64,000 bases of DNA, taken from positions 1 through 64,000 of the forward strand of contig CAJQUW010005325.1 of the NCBI GenBank assembly GCA_907163375.1, read 5' to 3'. Below the pieces are notes generated by a model that saw only the letters and a list, made by a program, of their open reading frames with translations, made no database searches and had not been told where the DNA came from. This DNA is from Prostheceraeus crozeri. Its lineage: Eukaryota; Platyhelminthes; Polycladida; Euryleptidae. This document shows positions 45,067 to 57,323 of this stretch, in pieces. The stretch's first letter is position 1, and the number at the start of each line of letters is the position of its first letter. Made by a program: the position numbers and the translations under genes.

Positions 45067-45599
45067 CATCTTTTGCATGGCAATTTGATCTACCGTTTAT
45101 TTCATTTCATTTTATTGTTTAATGCGATACAATACAGGACAGATGACATTCAATTATAAAAGAAAATAATGAATTCGCAAAGTTGATAGAAACGAATTTG
45201 ACTGAATCACACGAAATTCAAAAGCATGTACAATAAACAGACAATTTGTTCCATATAGAATTAGATGTTTTCCTAATTTCTACTTCAGTGCAGGAACGAA
45301 CACACAATTGTTCTTTATTCACAGTAGAAGATGAAGGAATCGAGACCCCTCAATCTATCATTTAATAGATGAATGAAAACTTCATTATAACCGACGAGGT
45401 TTTTCATCTCTCTGTTTTATGTCGTTCAGTCGAGTGAGAATATGAGATTGAACGGTGTGATAATTCTCGCTGAAGAAGGATTCTATGTGAATTTCCATGT
45501 CGATATATAGCAAATCAACCATTAATTTTGTTTAACAAGCATTGTCATGTTGCAGATTCCTTCCTTTCTTTCGTAATTGCAAATAATGTCAGGATAAGT
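45067..45599. other. Stretch without recognisable gene
   Basis: No open frame or element was recognised. Confidence 0.45.
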
Positions 45600-45800
45600 A
45601 AAGACACAGATCTCCGTGGCACAGCGTTTTATGGCTTGGTGGACAGGTCGAGCCCCGAAAGAGTTATCGGAAGTCGTCAGGAGGAAAGGCATCCGGACTA
45701 AAGGATCTCAATGCTCCATATAAAAGTGTGATTATGTCAGCACCGTCCAAGCCCCTAGCATGAGGAAGCAGTGACGTTAAACCATCAGTCAGTCATCTCG
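45600..45800 (+). mobile_element. Putative SINE with (TCAG)n tail
   Basis: A candidate polymerase III head (CCGTGGCACAGCG, then GGTCGAGCCCC as a weak B box) is followed by a body ending CCCCTAGCATGAGGAAGCAG, then TTAAACCATCAGTCAGTCAT. SINEs of marine invertebrates often end in TTAAACCATCAATCAATCA-type repeats. This is a match to a pattern, not to a named family. Confidence 0.4.
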
Positions 45801-48800
45801 AAGCAAATAGAAGAAATCTACTTTGCTTAATTTTAAATTACACTGGTGTTATTTCTATTTGAGCTTGAAAATTAATATGTGTTAATGCAAGCAATTTGAT
45901 CCCATGAGATTGATTGGTAGGCCTACATCAATTGATCAACGCTACCCTTCTTGCATTAATCGTCTGCTACAGATCAGTGGTGCATGCTTGAAGAGTAAAA
46001 TAGCACATAAAAGTACATGGCACTCATGAATTCCTCACCTTAATGGTGGCTCAAATTGTCGAAAAATGCTACATATGCTGAAAATTTACTTGTGAGTTAT
46101 GAATAAGAAGCTGTAAATTGTCAGAGACTCTGCCTGGATGAGCTCCATTTTATTAATCCACATTGGCTATAGGAGGACAGCGAAGCCCCTAAGCTGCTCC
46201 ATCAATGTACACCACTGCTTGCAGAAATGCATGATACTTAGTCAGTAGATTCATTACGTTATTACGGTTCTGAAAAAATAGCTCCATTAGCAAGCAGCGA
46301 AGTATCGAATTATAACGATCATAGATGATGGTTATACTGAATTGCCAGAAAAATTGAGCTGGATTTTCAGTTACATTGAGACTCGTAGAGGAAAGAAACT
46401 GATGAGAATCTTTTCGCCTTTGTAAGTGGATTGATTCAGCTGAATGAGTTCTTCATTCATTGCTACGGCCTTAAGGTTGTGATTCGAAGAATGATTTGAA
46501 TGTATAATTGTTGCTTCGTGGGATGTTGATACAATTTCCCTAGACTTCTGTGACATGAAATGCTTGAATATTTTGTTATCGTGTGATTTACTGTTGTTTA
46601 TTCGTGAGAAGGGCGATGCAAACACTGTTTGCATCCGATTGGACGTTGACACTGCGCAGCATTTTTTATTAATGAATTCAACATTATTCAGCATGTTGAA
46701 TCAATGCATAAATGAAAAACAATCCACATTTAATAGCAGCTACTTGGACGTGAGGGTTTCTGAATTCAAATATCAAACTATTGACGGAAAAGTCAAGTCA
46801 TATTTAAGAAAACATTTACAAAATAAAGAAGAAATTTTCAATATATTTCAGGTATCAAAACCATAGTCACTGTCAAGAAGACTAAAAAGTTTTATTCAAA
46901 CAATAAATAGTAAATACAAAATTGATAATAAGTGCATGAAGGAAATCACATGAACCGTACAGAACCTTGCATACTGAAGTTTGCAGTTTGCAGTAAGCAT
47001 TCTGATACATCAATGATATTTAATCCTATAGATAAACGGTGATTTAATGCACCTTGAGGTCATGGAATGAATTTCACCCGAATCAACGAAGGCAGTAGAA
47101 ATGTGAATGCTGATACATGCTACATTGTATTAACGTATACGGTAGATGATATGTATGACATACGAAACTCATTATATTTGAATACAGGCTTGTACTCATT
47201 ATATGCAATGCGTACTTCAATTGAAAATCTAATTGTTATTCAATATACATGCACATGTACATGTATATGATATTAACAAAAACTATCATGTTTTCCTTTC
47301 TTTATAAGCGCATCGTCATTAGTTGCCGTATGTCCCTGCTTCCTGCTGATGAGCGCTTAGAGCATGCATGCTTTCAACCCTATCGAGTAATGTTTGACCA
47401 CAAAATTGTATTTCTGTATACTTCACTCACCGGTATGCAATGGAGTTAGAACCGACCCGGAACTTCCAGGTTCGTAACGGGCAGAGAGAGGCGGTCCCAG
47501 CCCGTATCGGCCCGCGCTTCAAATTCTTTGCTGAACAGCCACAACCATCGCATTAAGAAGGAAGCGACGCTAAACGAGGAACTGGATTGCACTGCTGCTG
47601 CTAGTGTGCTATTCATATCATGACAAGCTTATTCATTGAACTGTAGGCTATTTGGCAGCTCATCCTACATTATATGCCATGTAATGTATTGCCATGTAAT
47701 CATGCCATGTATTATATATATATATGTATTCCTAAATTGAAGACCCGGATATTTTATAGCCCAAGGTCATTCATCAGTGTTTCACCAGAAATCGATATTC
47801 ACTGCATTGCCTACGCAGTGTTGTACTGTGCTAAATGTCGTTGAATTACCACGTTTTCTCACGTGCTTTGTGAGAAGGCTGAAAGACATTCAAAGGGTTA
47901 GATATATCGACTTGCTGCACACAAGCATCATTTTTTTACTTAAAATTAACTTTCCTAATTATTTGATATCGATTTAAGCAGGTAAACTAAGAATTTGTAG
48001 AAGGGGTCCATTGGAAAAGCTAAGGTCTCTGAGGGTCAATTTTGCCTTATGGCGTAATATACAAATTTGATGAACATATTTATGGGAACATTTTTTTCGA
48101 TTATAATTTCAGGTCAGATCGGTTCGTGTTCGGACCCGTCGGATTTTTTTGACGGCTACGCACCTCTAATTCATGGACCTATGTAAAGTATGCATCAAGC
48201 TAGCCATGATACAGTCTAGAACACTGTAGTGAGATGAAATAATAGAAATCATTGATGACATCAATGCTCAGTTATAAGCCAACAAGTTGTTCGACGTAGC
48301 AATTATTGAGAGCAGCAGATAAACCCCTATCTAATGAGAAAGTTTCACCTGACATTCAGGAAACAAGCATTGAATATTTGTTGCACTGAAGATTTAGAGG
48401 AACATACCGGTATGTTCCACATGGACTTCATTCGCAGTAAGATAATGTTGATAAAAGTATATACAGGAAGAGTACTAGCTGATAGACTACGTGAAGTACA
48501 CTACATAACGGAATATGACTGCGGTACGTGTCACATGCAAAGATATATTGGCCTGCATATTTTACATAGGCCCCTTCCACAAATAGGCGTGTTTTCTAAA
48601 AACAGCCGAGGCTCGCGGGCAGTGGCCAATTTTCCATGTCAGAGAGCCTTGTTACAGAGTCTATTTGCGTGTGCTAATTAAGGATTCGGTAATGCCCAAC
48701 CATGGCGTCAGTCCGTATTCCTGGTGGGTCGGGCAATACCCGAATGTTGCATAGATAGGTGCTAATTCGTCTCAGGTGTCGCAGTCAAAGTGAGTGTTGT

Positions 48801-49116
48801 TGCTTTTTTCAATAGCACTTATATTTCTACTAAGGTTCAAGCTGAAGCTGCTGAGTTGTCGAGGGATTTAACAACATGCATTTTCTAAACTTTCACATAT
48901 TGTCCACCGATGAAGAAAGCCACAAAATACATGTATCTTATGGAATCAGCAATGCAAGATAAACAAGACTTGAACACTAATTTAGGCTGTCGAGAAAAAA
49001 ATGATTTGATCAATATGGGTGCGTGTCGAGATTTCCTGCGGTTTTCTTCACAAGTTAGTCGATTAATTGAGGTACTGTAGAATTTTGGTCTGTGAGAAAT
49101 AATTGCCAAAATGAAT
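45801..49116. other. Long stretch without recognisable gene
   Basis: Frames up to 115 codons (48334-48681) without a family signature. GC-rich patches at 47448-47525 and 48110-48170 share CCGACCCG/CGGACCCGTCGG-like pieces and may be remnants of a DNA transposon, but no inverted ends could be aligned. A short TA tract lies at 47715-47726. Confidence 0.45.
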
Positions 49117-49616
49117 TTTTCATCTTAAACTTTATTACCTCATTTACAGACAAAGAAACAATTGAAACTATAAACAAGACAAAACTTTTTCGGCAAAATT
49201 CACGCTCTCTTCAATGTCATTAGATGTTGGAATGAATGATAAAGATGAAAATGACAGAAGTCAGTGGTAGTCATAGAACTTGATGGAAGGCAAAAATGTA
49301 TCAAAAATGATTTTTACAATTTAAGCTCAATAAAATGCACTATCAAAATATACCATGATAAAAAGTGCTATAATGGACAGCAGGACTTCATGGGTCTCGC
49401 AGGCGGCACTATTCCCTACGTAATGATGTTATGTCAATATGCATTTCTTTTTCAACGATTTTGATCACAGAACTTATTGTAATTTTTATCTTTATCATTC
49501 ATTCCAGCGTCTATGAAATTGAAGAGGGCGAGAATTTTGCCGAAAAATTTTTGTCTTGTTTATAGTTTCGATTGTTTCTTTGTCTGTAAATGAGATAATA
49601 AAGTTTAAAATGAAAA
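49117..49616. mobile_element. Inverted-repeat element (about 500 bp)
   Basis: About 130 bp arms, left 49117-49248 and right 49477-49616, are near-identical inverted copies. They contain TTTACAGACAAAGAAACAAT, AACTATAAACAAGACAAAA and GAATGAATGATAAAGAT. The 228 bp centre has no inverted symmetry and no coding capacity of note. It could be a MITE or two inverted 3' tails. No flanking duplication was seen. Confidence 0.7.
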
Positions 49617-50639
49617 GAAACTTGGATTAGTTTTCCCTCATGGCACGAAATTAAACAAATTTCATATTTTCGTATTTCACAGAAGAAATAATTGCATCAT
49701 TATGAAAATGCATAAAGTCATGTGTGTAAACCGCATGAAAATCATTTATATTATTGTACCTAGCGTCCCCAAAATTTGTGAAAATGAAGATGGAAGCCCA
49801 ACCTTAGCATTATGAGTGCTTAGAATTAAACAAATCTCAGTCCCTGTTTCAAGTCTACTCAAAGCAATGAATTGGTTAGCGTCTCCTGAGGCTAAGGACA
49901 GAGGAGGGAGCACCCACAAGTGCTGTATTCTCATATTCTGTCAGTTTAGCCGACCTGTCTATCTTGATAGAAAACAGCGAATGTCATCTGTTCTTCCTCT
50001 TGATTTCCACTTGCCGCTTTCTTGTTCTCATAGGGTTGACAAGCTCTTCACTTGATTTTGTTTAAACGTGTGAAAGAAGGGAATAATTTCTCGGTTCGTT
50101 TCTAATCATAAGATTCATCAATTGCTTTTTCTTCTTACGTATTGAATTTCTGTGGGAACTGTGCGAGGGAAAGCAGTTCTCATAATCTACTTCCCCTCCT
50201 TTCATGTCTTTTGTTTCTGTCTTTCTTCATTATCCTCTCTTCTGCCTCGCACTTAAAACATCGAATAACACTTTTACAAGGGAACAACATGACAAGGAGT
50301 TCGATCCCAACGAAAACAGGAAAGACCTCCCATGAGATGTTCTGTCATCAACATAAATGCAACTTTGACTACGTGAGGTCATCGCCAGCATATAACGATG
50401 CCAGTAAACACAAATGAACTTTTAGTATACGTGAGAGAATGCTTGTTTAAGATATAGACCCTGTTTTCATTCTTGTTGATTCACGAGGGAGCGAATACGG
50501 ACAATCTTATTGTTTTTAATCTTCACATTGACCTACAAGGTTATTTTGTATCAATTTGAATACTTTGAAGCTCTTTGTGAAAACAGCAGTTTGAAAGTAT
50601 CAATAAGTCAAGACAGATGTAGCCAATTTACAACCATGA
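49617..50639. other. Stretch without recognisable gene
   Basis: A 91-codon frame at 50142-50417 has a hydrophobic leucine-rich segment near its start but no other support. No element was identified. Confidence 0.45.
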
Positions 50640-50970
50640 AATTGATTTCGACATATTGAAACTCTTCATTCGTTGGTTCGTCTAGGATTCACGCTGGAGC
50701 CACATTCCAGAAAAATTAATTTCTAGGCCATAAAAGGCTTCCAGGAATGTCTGACGACATCCTCAAATGCCTTTCTGAAAGAAGCCTTCAATAATCCCAC
50801 TTCAATGCATGGAGCTAGCGTTGAAACTGCCTGATCGGGCCATTCCCAAAAATTATTGTTATTTTACAATTCAAAGCAAAACTTTTGATAGCTCGGAAAT
50901 ATTGCTGTCGCTGAATGAGAGCCTCTAGTGTAATCTCTTGAAAAATACCTTGATATGAATAGATTATATA
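50640..50970 (-). repeat. Dispersed repeat with coding-like reverse frame (copy 1)
   Basis: Collinear with 53480-53790 (CTCTTCATTC-T, CCACATTCCAGAAA, GCCTTTCTG-AAG-AGC, CCATTCC-AAAAT). In the reverse frame both copies read W-DQA-S-LAP followed by a F-KA/G-DV--HSWKPF-like stretch. This copy has frameshifts. Family unknown. Confidence 0.55.
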
Positions 50971-51470
50971 GATTCCCTGTAAAAGTAACAAATGCAAAAG
51001 TGTTTAAATTGTAATTCCACATGGTCAATAGAATGTAACTTCTGACCATATTCTGATCGTGAGGATCTTAGTTAGACTGTCTCTCAGATTGCTGGAATTA
51101 GCTTCTTTTTCGTGATTTTCTTCAGCTGCTCGTTATAGAACTCGCAGCTTCAAGCTTTCTCATTCCTACATTGCCTTACTCAGTCAAGAATGAGTCAATG
51201 CAAGGTCATAATGAAGTGTGCGGCGATTTGAAAAAAATCGGAAAGTTATTTCAAAGTCATCATTAGGTACATTTTCGAACCAATCAGAATATTGTATTCA
51301 AGTTGTGTCGATGTAAACACACCAGAAATTGAAACCATTCGGCCAAATGGTCACAAAGTCTGCATTTAACCCAATTTGCAAGCGAACAGAAATTCCGTGT
51401 TGAAAGTCGAGACCAGTCATATAAAACTATGTGTGATGTCTCTTTTATCAAATCTCAGAAAAGATGTAAC
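50971..51470. other. Stretch without recognisable gene
   Basis: No frame with similarity and no element boundary was recognised. Confidence 0.4.
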
Positions 51471-51815
51471 CGCCACGATAGGCCTACATGTTTCGGCCCG
51501 TTGGGCCTCGTCATTCGTGGGTAGCTTTGAACCAGTGATGTTGGAGCTAGAAGACGTGCAAGCACACCCTCTAGCAACGAGGCCACTGGACCATCTGTTA
51601 AGACCTTGAATTAGCCAGGAAGGCACTGATTTAAAGCAGGCGCGTGGAGTGCGGATTGCTGTCTGCAACCACTTAATACCGAGATTAAGCGCTTCATGAC
51701 GTGCTAAGACGAGCAACCTGGCAGTGAAGCTCAACAGGCCGAAACATTTGTCGTGTTTTGTCGTGGCTATATGTGCGTATGTGTTGAGATTTGATAAATT
51801 TATCAGTTGCCATAT
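51471..51815. mobile_element. Decayed, rearranged copy of the hammerhead element
   Basis: The reverse complement of 51471-51625 follows 29866-30012: hairpin right half, ACAGATGGTCC, tRNA-like head with GGTTCAAAG, and a hammerhead relic. In that relic the core is ATGACGA instead of CTGATGA, the cleavage triplet is GTA, and six extra bases split stem I. A second, forward piece at about 51724-51800 carries the right part of the ribozyme (CAACAGGCCGAAACAT) and the TTGAGATTTGATAAAT tail. The two pieces are head to head. The core changes make self-cleavage unlikely. Confidence 0.65.
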
Positions 51816-53324
51816 TGATTGTTCTATCTACCATGGTGTCATCTTGTTCGACAGGAGACTAAAATTGCTTTGCATTTAACTTTATGGTTTCAATGCTGTC
51901 CAGCAATGCGACATGTTGAAAATAGTTCCTATATCCATTACTAAATAAAATGTAAGTTATGATACTGTGACTATGTGTTGGGACGTCCGTTTACATCTGT
52001 AGCTGACCTATGAACTTTTGTCACCAAAGATGTAAAACCTGTTGCTCCATTATTTTTGATTAGTTAAAACCAATTGATGGGAAAGTCGAGTTCATGACTA
52101 ATTCGAAGCATGAAAGTCTCAAACAATCATCCCTGCAATACCCTCTACTGCATGTAGCCTATTTATGACTCGACTGGCAGATTCATTCATTTACTTAGTG
52201 TTTAAAAGCGAAGTGATCATTTGAAAGCTTTTCTAATAGTATGCAGCATTGGAAGACCATTTCTGTTGGAAAATGTGATGCCTTCTCGACCTTCTTTCGA
52301 GGAAAATGGCATTTCTTTCTACGTGGCTTTTCGCAAGAGTGTTTTGTATCACGGAGTTATATACGGGCTGAGGTTAAGGTTAAATGAGTAACGAGCAACT
52401 GTTTTACAAAAAACAAGTAAAGGAATGCATGTGACGAAAGTTACTTTAAGAGACTCTGATGATTGCCTACAACATGATGTGTCAAGTTAACATACATGTA
52501 CAGTACACATGATTTAAAGCGATAATTAATCCGAGCATGTGATTCAACTTTATAAAATTAAGTCAATGACAGTGCTGGATGACCTGCAACTAACATGCGA
52601 AATATGAGCTAATGCGAAAATTTGTTTTGTTATGAAAGCATGAATCATTATCATTATGAGTTTCATTCTATTTACTCATTTCTGATGACTCTTTCTGACT
52701 TTCTCTTTCCTCGGCATTTGAATATAAGTAACGGATACAGACCATGATTAATCACACCAAATAGTTACTCTGCTGCCCAGACTCATTATAACTTTGTCTC
52801 ATTTGATATGAGAAGAACTTATCAACCAGAGACACCGATTTCCTACCGATAATAGTAAGCATAATCAACCCTTGAATAAGGGCAGAATTACATACAACTA
52901 AACTAGGAAATTTGCAGTCCGCCAATCATCTTTGGGTAATCCAACACGGCCTATCTGTCCTTGTTAGTTGTTACCGAGAGTGAGTGCCTTTTGGTTTTGA
53001 AAATGTTGAATTTCATGCTGAATTTTATACACATGTACATCATCATTCATGGACTCCTAGAGCTACGCATCCTCAGTCCATGCATAATTAAGCCTTGCCT
53101 AGATTTATTGCATAGTTTTTGCTCGCCTGCAATCTAATAAGAGCTTGTAATGATACTCAACGTGTCAACAATTTTTATCACGATGTTGACGTCAAGCCAA
53201 CACGCTTAATATGCTTTATCAATAATACGGACTCGTCGATCAAAAGTATAATAGCAAGTAAACTGACTTGCTTATCTCTATTTCTATGTTTGTCTTCGGC
53301 AGACATATCAATGCTATTGCGGCT
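51816..53324. other. Stretch without recognisable gene
   Basis: No recognisable frame, RNA gene or element. A 97-codon frame at 53119-53412 runs into the repeat below. Confidence 0.45.
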
Positions 53325-53935
53325 CAGCAGTCGGCTCTTTTCGAAAAGGATTGCAACTGCATCTCGACTTAGACAAATTTTAGATAATAGTCTATACGCA
53401 TGTCCCTCGTAACTGCATGGGTGTCCTGCAGCTTCTAATTGTTTGATTAATTTTTTCTGTAACCAGATTTGTAGCGGGTTATTTTGAAATTGTAAGACTC
53501 TTCATTCATGGGTAGGTTTAGGGTTCACGTTGGAACCACATTCCAGAAATATGAATTTTTGATCCTAAAAATGCTTCCATGAATGTTTGAAGACATCCCG
53601 AATGCCTTTCTGGAAGGAGCTTTCTAAAACCCTGCCTTCAGTATTTGGAGTCAAAGCTGAAGCTGCTTGATCAGACCATTCCGAAAATATTCCTGAGCAG
53701 TTCAATGCAATGCCCGCGATTGTTAGAACATATTGCTTTCGCAGAATGAATGTTTTCAGCATAATCTCTCTAGCATGAATTGTCGGCCCTTTTTCAAAAG
53801 ATTGCATCTCTATTTAGACAAATTTGAGATAACAGTCTGTACGTGTGTCCACCGTAAATGTAGGAATGTACTGCAACTTCTAATAGATTAATTAATTTCT
53901 TCTCAACTTGATTTGTAGTCGGTGCATACTTTTCT
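53325..53935 (-). repeat. Tandemly duplicated repeat with coding-like reverse frames (copy 2)
   Basis: Block A occurs at 53325-53475 and again at 53785-53935, with block B (53480-53790) between them; B also occurs alone at 50640-50970. On the reverse strand both A copies read QKKLI--LE-A-H then GH-YRLLS-ICL-RDA. B reads IAGIALNCSGIFSEWSDQAA, then a SSFQKGIRDVFKHSWKHF stretch. Many differences between the A copies leave these residues unchanged. I do not recognise the protein; it may be a piece of an unknown mobile-element or host gene family. Confidence 0.5.
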
Positions 53936-55643
53936 GATCTTGTCTTATCACAAAAATGGATTATTATCGATCTATAATAATATAAAATACAATCAAAAAT
54001 GAAGGAGCTGCACGCCCAAAGCAGTTTATTGAAGTCACGTTTTCTCATTTAATTAGAAATTGTGAAAATCCAGATTTGAAGAAAGACCGACGGCACATTT
54101 AGATTCTACTCGACGAAGGCATGTTTGTCACATGTAAAGAATTTAAAATGTATGACATATTTAAACAATTAAATAATACAGAATTTTAACGTAAACAATG
54201 ATTTCATGCGTTCATAAATATAGTGTGTATAAAGTTAACAAAAATACCTTTACGATTTCAATGTAATTATGTGCAAATCCAACGATTTTAAATGTTGCAA
54301 GATGGAATAACGGTTGCATGTTCAAATGCATTGTTATTACTCAAATTTAAAATCGTTTTCTTTGAACAGAAAGGAAGTGAAACTTAAGCTTCCAGCAGGC
54401 AAATTCATACTCTGGAGGAAGTGGATGTGTTTGTCATCAATCAGTTGCTTAAAGCGATATGGGCTCATTTTCTTAAGAAAGACGTATATTTTATTCTGTT
54501 CTGTATTTAGGATATTACCAAATCATCAGCATTAGCTCATAAATCATACGTCAATGCAGTTTAAAAAGGACCATCATCCACATACCTCAATGGCACGATG
54601 CTACAACTATCGTCTCATGAATTAGTCAGCTGTCATGCACAGGACGTCAAAGGAAAAAGACCGGATTTAATTATATTAGATGGCAGAATCCATCATTTTT
54701 GTGTCGCGAAATTGGAGTTCTCGATAATGGATAGTTTATGGCGAGCATACGTCTTTTGAAGATTGTTGAATTCATTATATTGCATTATTATTTTAAAAAT
54801 AAGCCTTTTTTGGAAAGATTATGATTTTAAAAAATTGATCGTTTTCGGACGATTTGCTTTAAAGCATGAACAAGCAGCCGACTGTGTAAGAACACATTTT
54901 ACGACAGGCTCTTTATACCCCATTCAAAAATGACTAAGAACATCATATGAACTGTGACATGCTGAAATCAATGGCAGTGGTTGATAGTGAACGACAAAGA
55001 AGCCTGACATCATGTAATATTCAAAGACTACACCTTTTGTATTCTATTTGAAACTTGTTGCATTCTTTTCATACCACCTGGTTTTACTCAGACATCAACA
55101 AGTTTATCTTGGATGCAACGTTTTTAATTTTGTAGCGCAAAAGGGTGTAGAACATATATGTGCATCGGAATCTATACTGCTCGCGTTCACATGTGGTTAT
55201 GATGTACACAAAGAATGGCTGTAACCAATGCCTTGCAAAATGCTTTTGATAATAGTACCTTTTTGTGAAGGTTTCAGTTGAATACCAGCAACTTGACAGT
55301 GTACTTTCAAGTGAAATTCACAATTTTTCTCATTTCACTTTAAAAATGAAATAATTCATAAAAAAATTTACAATGCTCCCCTTAATCGTATTAATATCGG
55401 AGGGGGGCATCGGTTAAATTTGTAAAACACAAGCTTCTCAATAAAGCCTTAAAAATCTCCCATTCTGTGCATATTGCATTGTGCATTGCAATTTCATTGA
55501 CAAAATTTTTGAAACATTTACTTCTTTAACTTCTTTCATTTTTGACTGGTATATATACATGTATGTATGATGCCTTGATAATTTAGTCACAATCTCCACA
55601 AAGTCGTTAGCACAGAAAAACAACGCATGCAGCAGATTCAACT
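53936..55643. other. Stretch without recognisable gene
   Basis: AT-rich sequence with only short frames. If the Tc1 element has a right terminal repeat it should lie in the last few hundred bases, but I could not locate it. Confidence 0.45.
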
Positions 55644-56657
55644 TCAATAGCGCGTGTGCCCCCCTCTAGCTCCAATACATTCAGTAATCCGAGATGGCAT
55701 GGATTCACAAAGTTTCTGAATGAAGGATGTTTCAAGGAGAAGCCACTGCTCTGTCAGTATTTCAGAGAGAATCTTCAGGGACACTGGTGGAAGTGAATAG
55801 CAGTCTCTCACTCGCCGCCCAAGCTCGTCCCAGACTTGTTCAATGGGTGACAAGTCAGGTGAGCGTGTAGGCCAGTCAAGGGTTTGAATGTTCAATCTCC
55901 TAACAGTGGCAATGACAGCCGAGGAGCGATGTGGTCTTGCGTTGTCGTCTTGGAAGACGAGATCCTCCACCCTGACCACTGGGGCAACAACAGGAAGCAC
56001 AATTTCATTGAGATACCTCTCTCCAGTCAACGTGTCTTTGATGATGACTGCTGTCGTTCGTCCGCCATGCCAAATGCCATCCCACAGCATAACACATCCA
56101 CCACCATATCTGTAGTGTTCTTTAATACAGCATGGGGCAAAGCGTTGACCTGGAAGACGATGCACTCTGACACGATCGTCATTGAAATCCAGAGTGAATC
56201 TCGATTCATCGGTCCACAAGACTTTCTGCCAGTGATGATCATTCCATGAGCGATGGGCATCACACCAAGCAACTCGTCTTCTGCGGTGCTCAAAACTCAA
56301 TGGAATTAGGACAGTTGGTCGTCGCGATTGAATTCCAGCTTCTCGCAATCTTCGATAAGCCGTTCGAACGCTACAGTCTATATTTGAGGCACTCTTCCAG
56401 TGTACGACTAGCTTTGGGACTGACACAAATCTATTCCTCTTTGCAGCTAAAACTAGACGTGCGTCTGTCCTTCCTGCAGACTTTCTTGGTCGACCAGATC
56501 CCTTCTTCTTTTTAACATCTCCTTCTGCTTTCCATCGACACCACCACCTCCAAACAACGACTCTCGATAGTTGCAGCTCTTCGGCAACACTCGCACAACT
56601 TCTACCACAACGAATCATTCCAATAGCCATACCTTTGGTAAACTGATCGTGTGCCAT
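55644..56657 (-). CDS. Tc1-type transposase, intact (DD34E)
   Basis: A 337-residue uninterrupted frame, the usual length of a Tc1 transposase, which cuts and rejoins element ends at TA sites. Residues 1-50 form the first helix-turn-helix (ASVAEELQLSRVVVWRWW). GSGRPRKS at 53-60 is the GRPR hinge between the two DNA-binding subdomains. The second helix region (VSVPKLV, TAYRRLREAGI) follows to about 110. The catalytic triad is D150 in LWTDESRF, D238 in FQDDNARPH and E273 in SPIEQVW, exactly 34 residues between the last two. The sole start is the ATG at 56657. GC content is well above the flanks. Terminal inverted repeats were not located, so mobility is unproven. No stop or missing key residue is seen. 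Confidence 0.93.
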   Translation of the reverse strand: MAHDQFTKGMAIGMIRCGRSCASVAEELQLSRVVVWRWWCRWKAEGDVKKKKGSGRPRKSAGRTDARLVLAAKRNRFVSVPKLVVHWKSASNIDCSVRTAYRRLREAGIQSRRPTVLIPLSFEHRRRRVAWCDAHRSWNDHHWQKVLWTDESRFTLDFNDDRVRVHRLPGQRFAPCCIKEHYRYGGGCVMLWDGIWHGGRTTAVIIKDTLTGERYLNEIVLPVVAPVVRVEDLVFQDDNARPHRSSAVIATVRRLNIQTLDWPTRSPDLSPIEQVWDELGRRVRDCYSLPPVSLKILSEILTEQWLLLETSFIQKLCESMPSRITECIGARGGHTRY

Positions 56658-57217
56658 TTTATTTTACAAAAGCTGGATTTCAGTTCAAGTTTATGTTCAA
56701 TTTGTAAAAGCAATTGTGACAGTTGTATCGATATCAAAATTTGAAATTTGACCACCATAGATCTTTCTCCATTCTCTATTATCAAACTCCCTTCCTATCT
56801 CCACTATGTTGAACTATGCGTTCTACATTTTCTAATGTAGAACGGAATTTTCTATGAATCAAAATACATGTAATCCAATGGCTACCGTGCTACATTTTTT
56901 TACCCTACAATGCACCCAAATTGCAAGTAAGCTTAGATGATATCTTGGGTATAGATAATAAGGCTACACCTCATGCAAATGCCAGTTAAATATCGGTTCA
57001 CTTGAAATTTCAAATGAAGGAAATGCACATAGAAGTAGATAATAGTACTTTCTATGGTATTGTTAATTTCTATGGAAATGCATGACATCAATATTGGATA
57101 GGCTATCTACTAGGACTTTGGATGCCATGGAAAGCCAACCACGTTTGTGTTCTTAGCAGATTGTCTATATCGTCACTGGTCCATAGAGTTCATTGACATT
57201 TCTTGATCGTTTGATAA
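56658..57217. other. Flank of the Tc1 gene, no gene seen
   Basis: A short perfect hairpin TTCTACATTTTCTAATGTAGAA occurs at about 56821-56842. ATAGAAA and TTTCTATG boxes recur at 57025-57075, similar to the MITE ends at 58954. No complete element could be delimited. Confidence 0.4.
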
Positions 57218-57323
57218 TAGTGATATAACTACTCCATCTGTACTACCATAGAAAGATGTAGCACTCGGCTTCGCCTCGTGCTACATTTTCTGTGGTAGTA
57301 CAGATGTCGTAGTTATATCACTA
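57218..57323. repeat. 106 bp near-perfect palindrome
   Basis: The left arm TAGTGATATAACTAC...CATCTGTACTACCA...ATGTAGCAC is mirrored by GTGCTACAT...TGGTAGTACAGATG...GTAGTTATATCACTA. Arms are about 46 bases with about four mismatches and a 13-base TCGGCTTCGCCTC centre. It could be a small MITE or a cruciform-forming site. No duplication was found at the edges. Confidence 0.85.

Noticed and set aside
47715-47790. Reverse-strand CTGATGA next to a TA tract as a Penelope-like end
   Set aside because: It has a partial resemblance to 32290-32350 only; no GAAAC core and no coding block.
48334-48681. 115-codon open frame as a gene
   Set aside because: No family resemblance and no supporting context.
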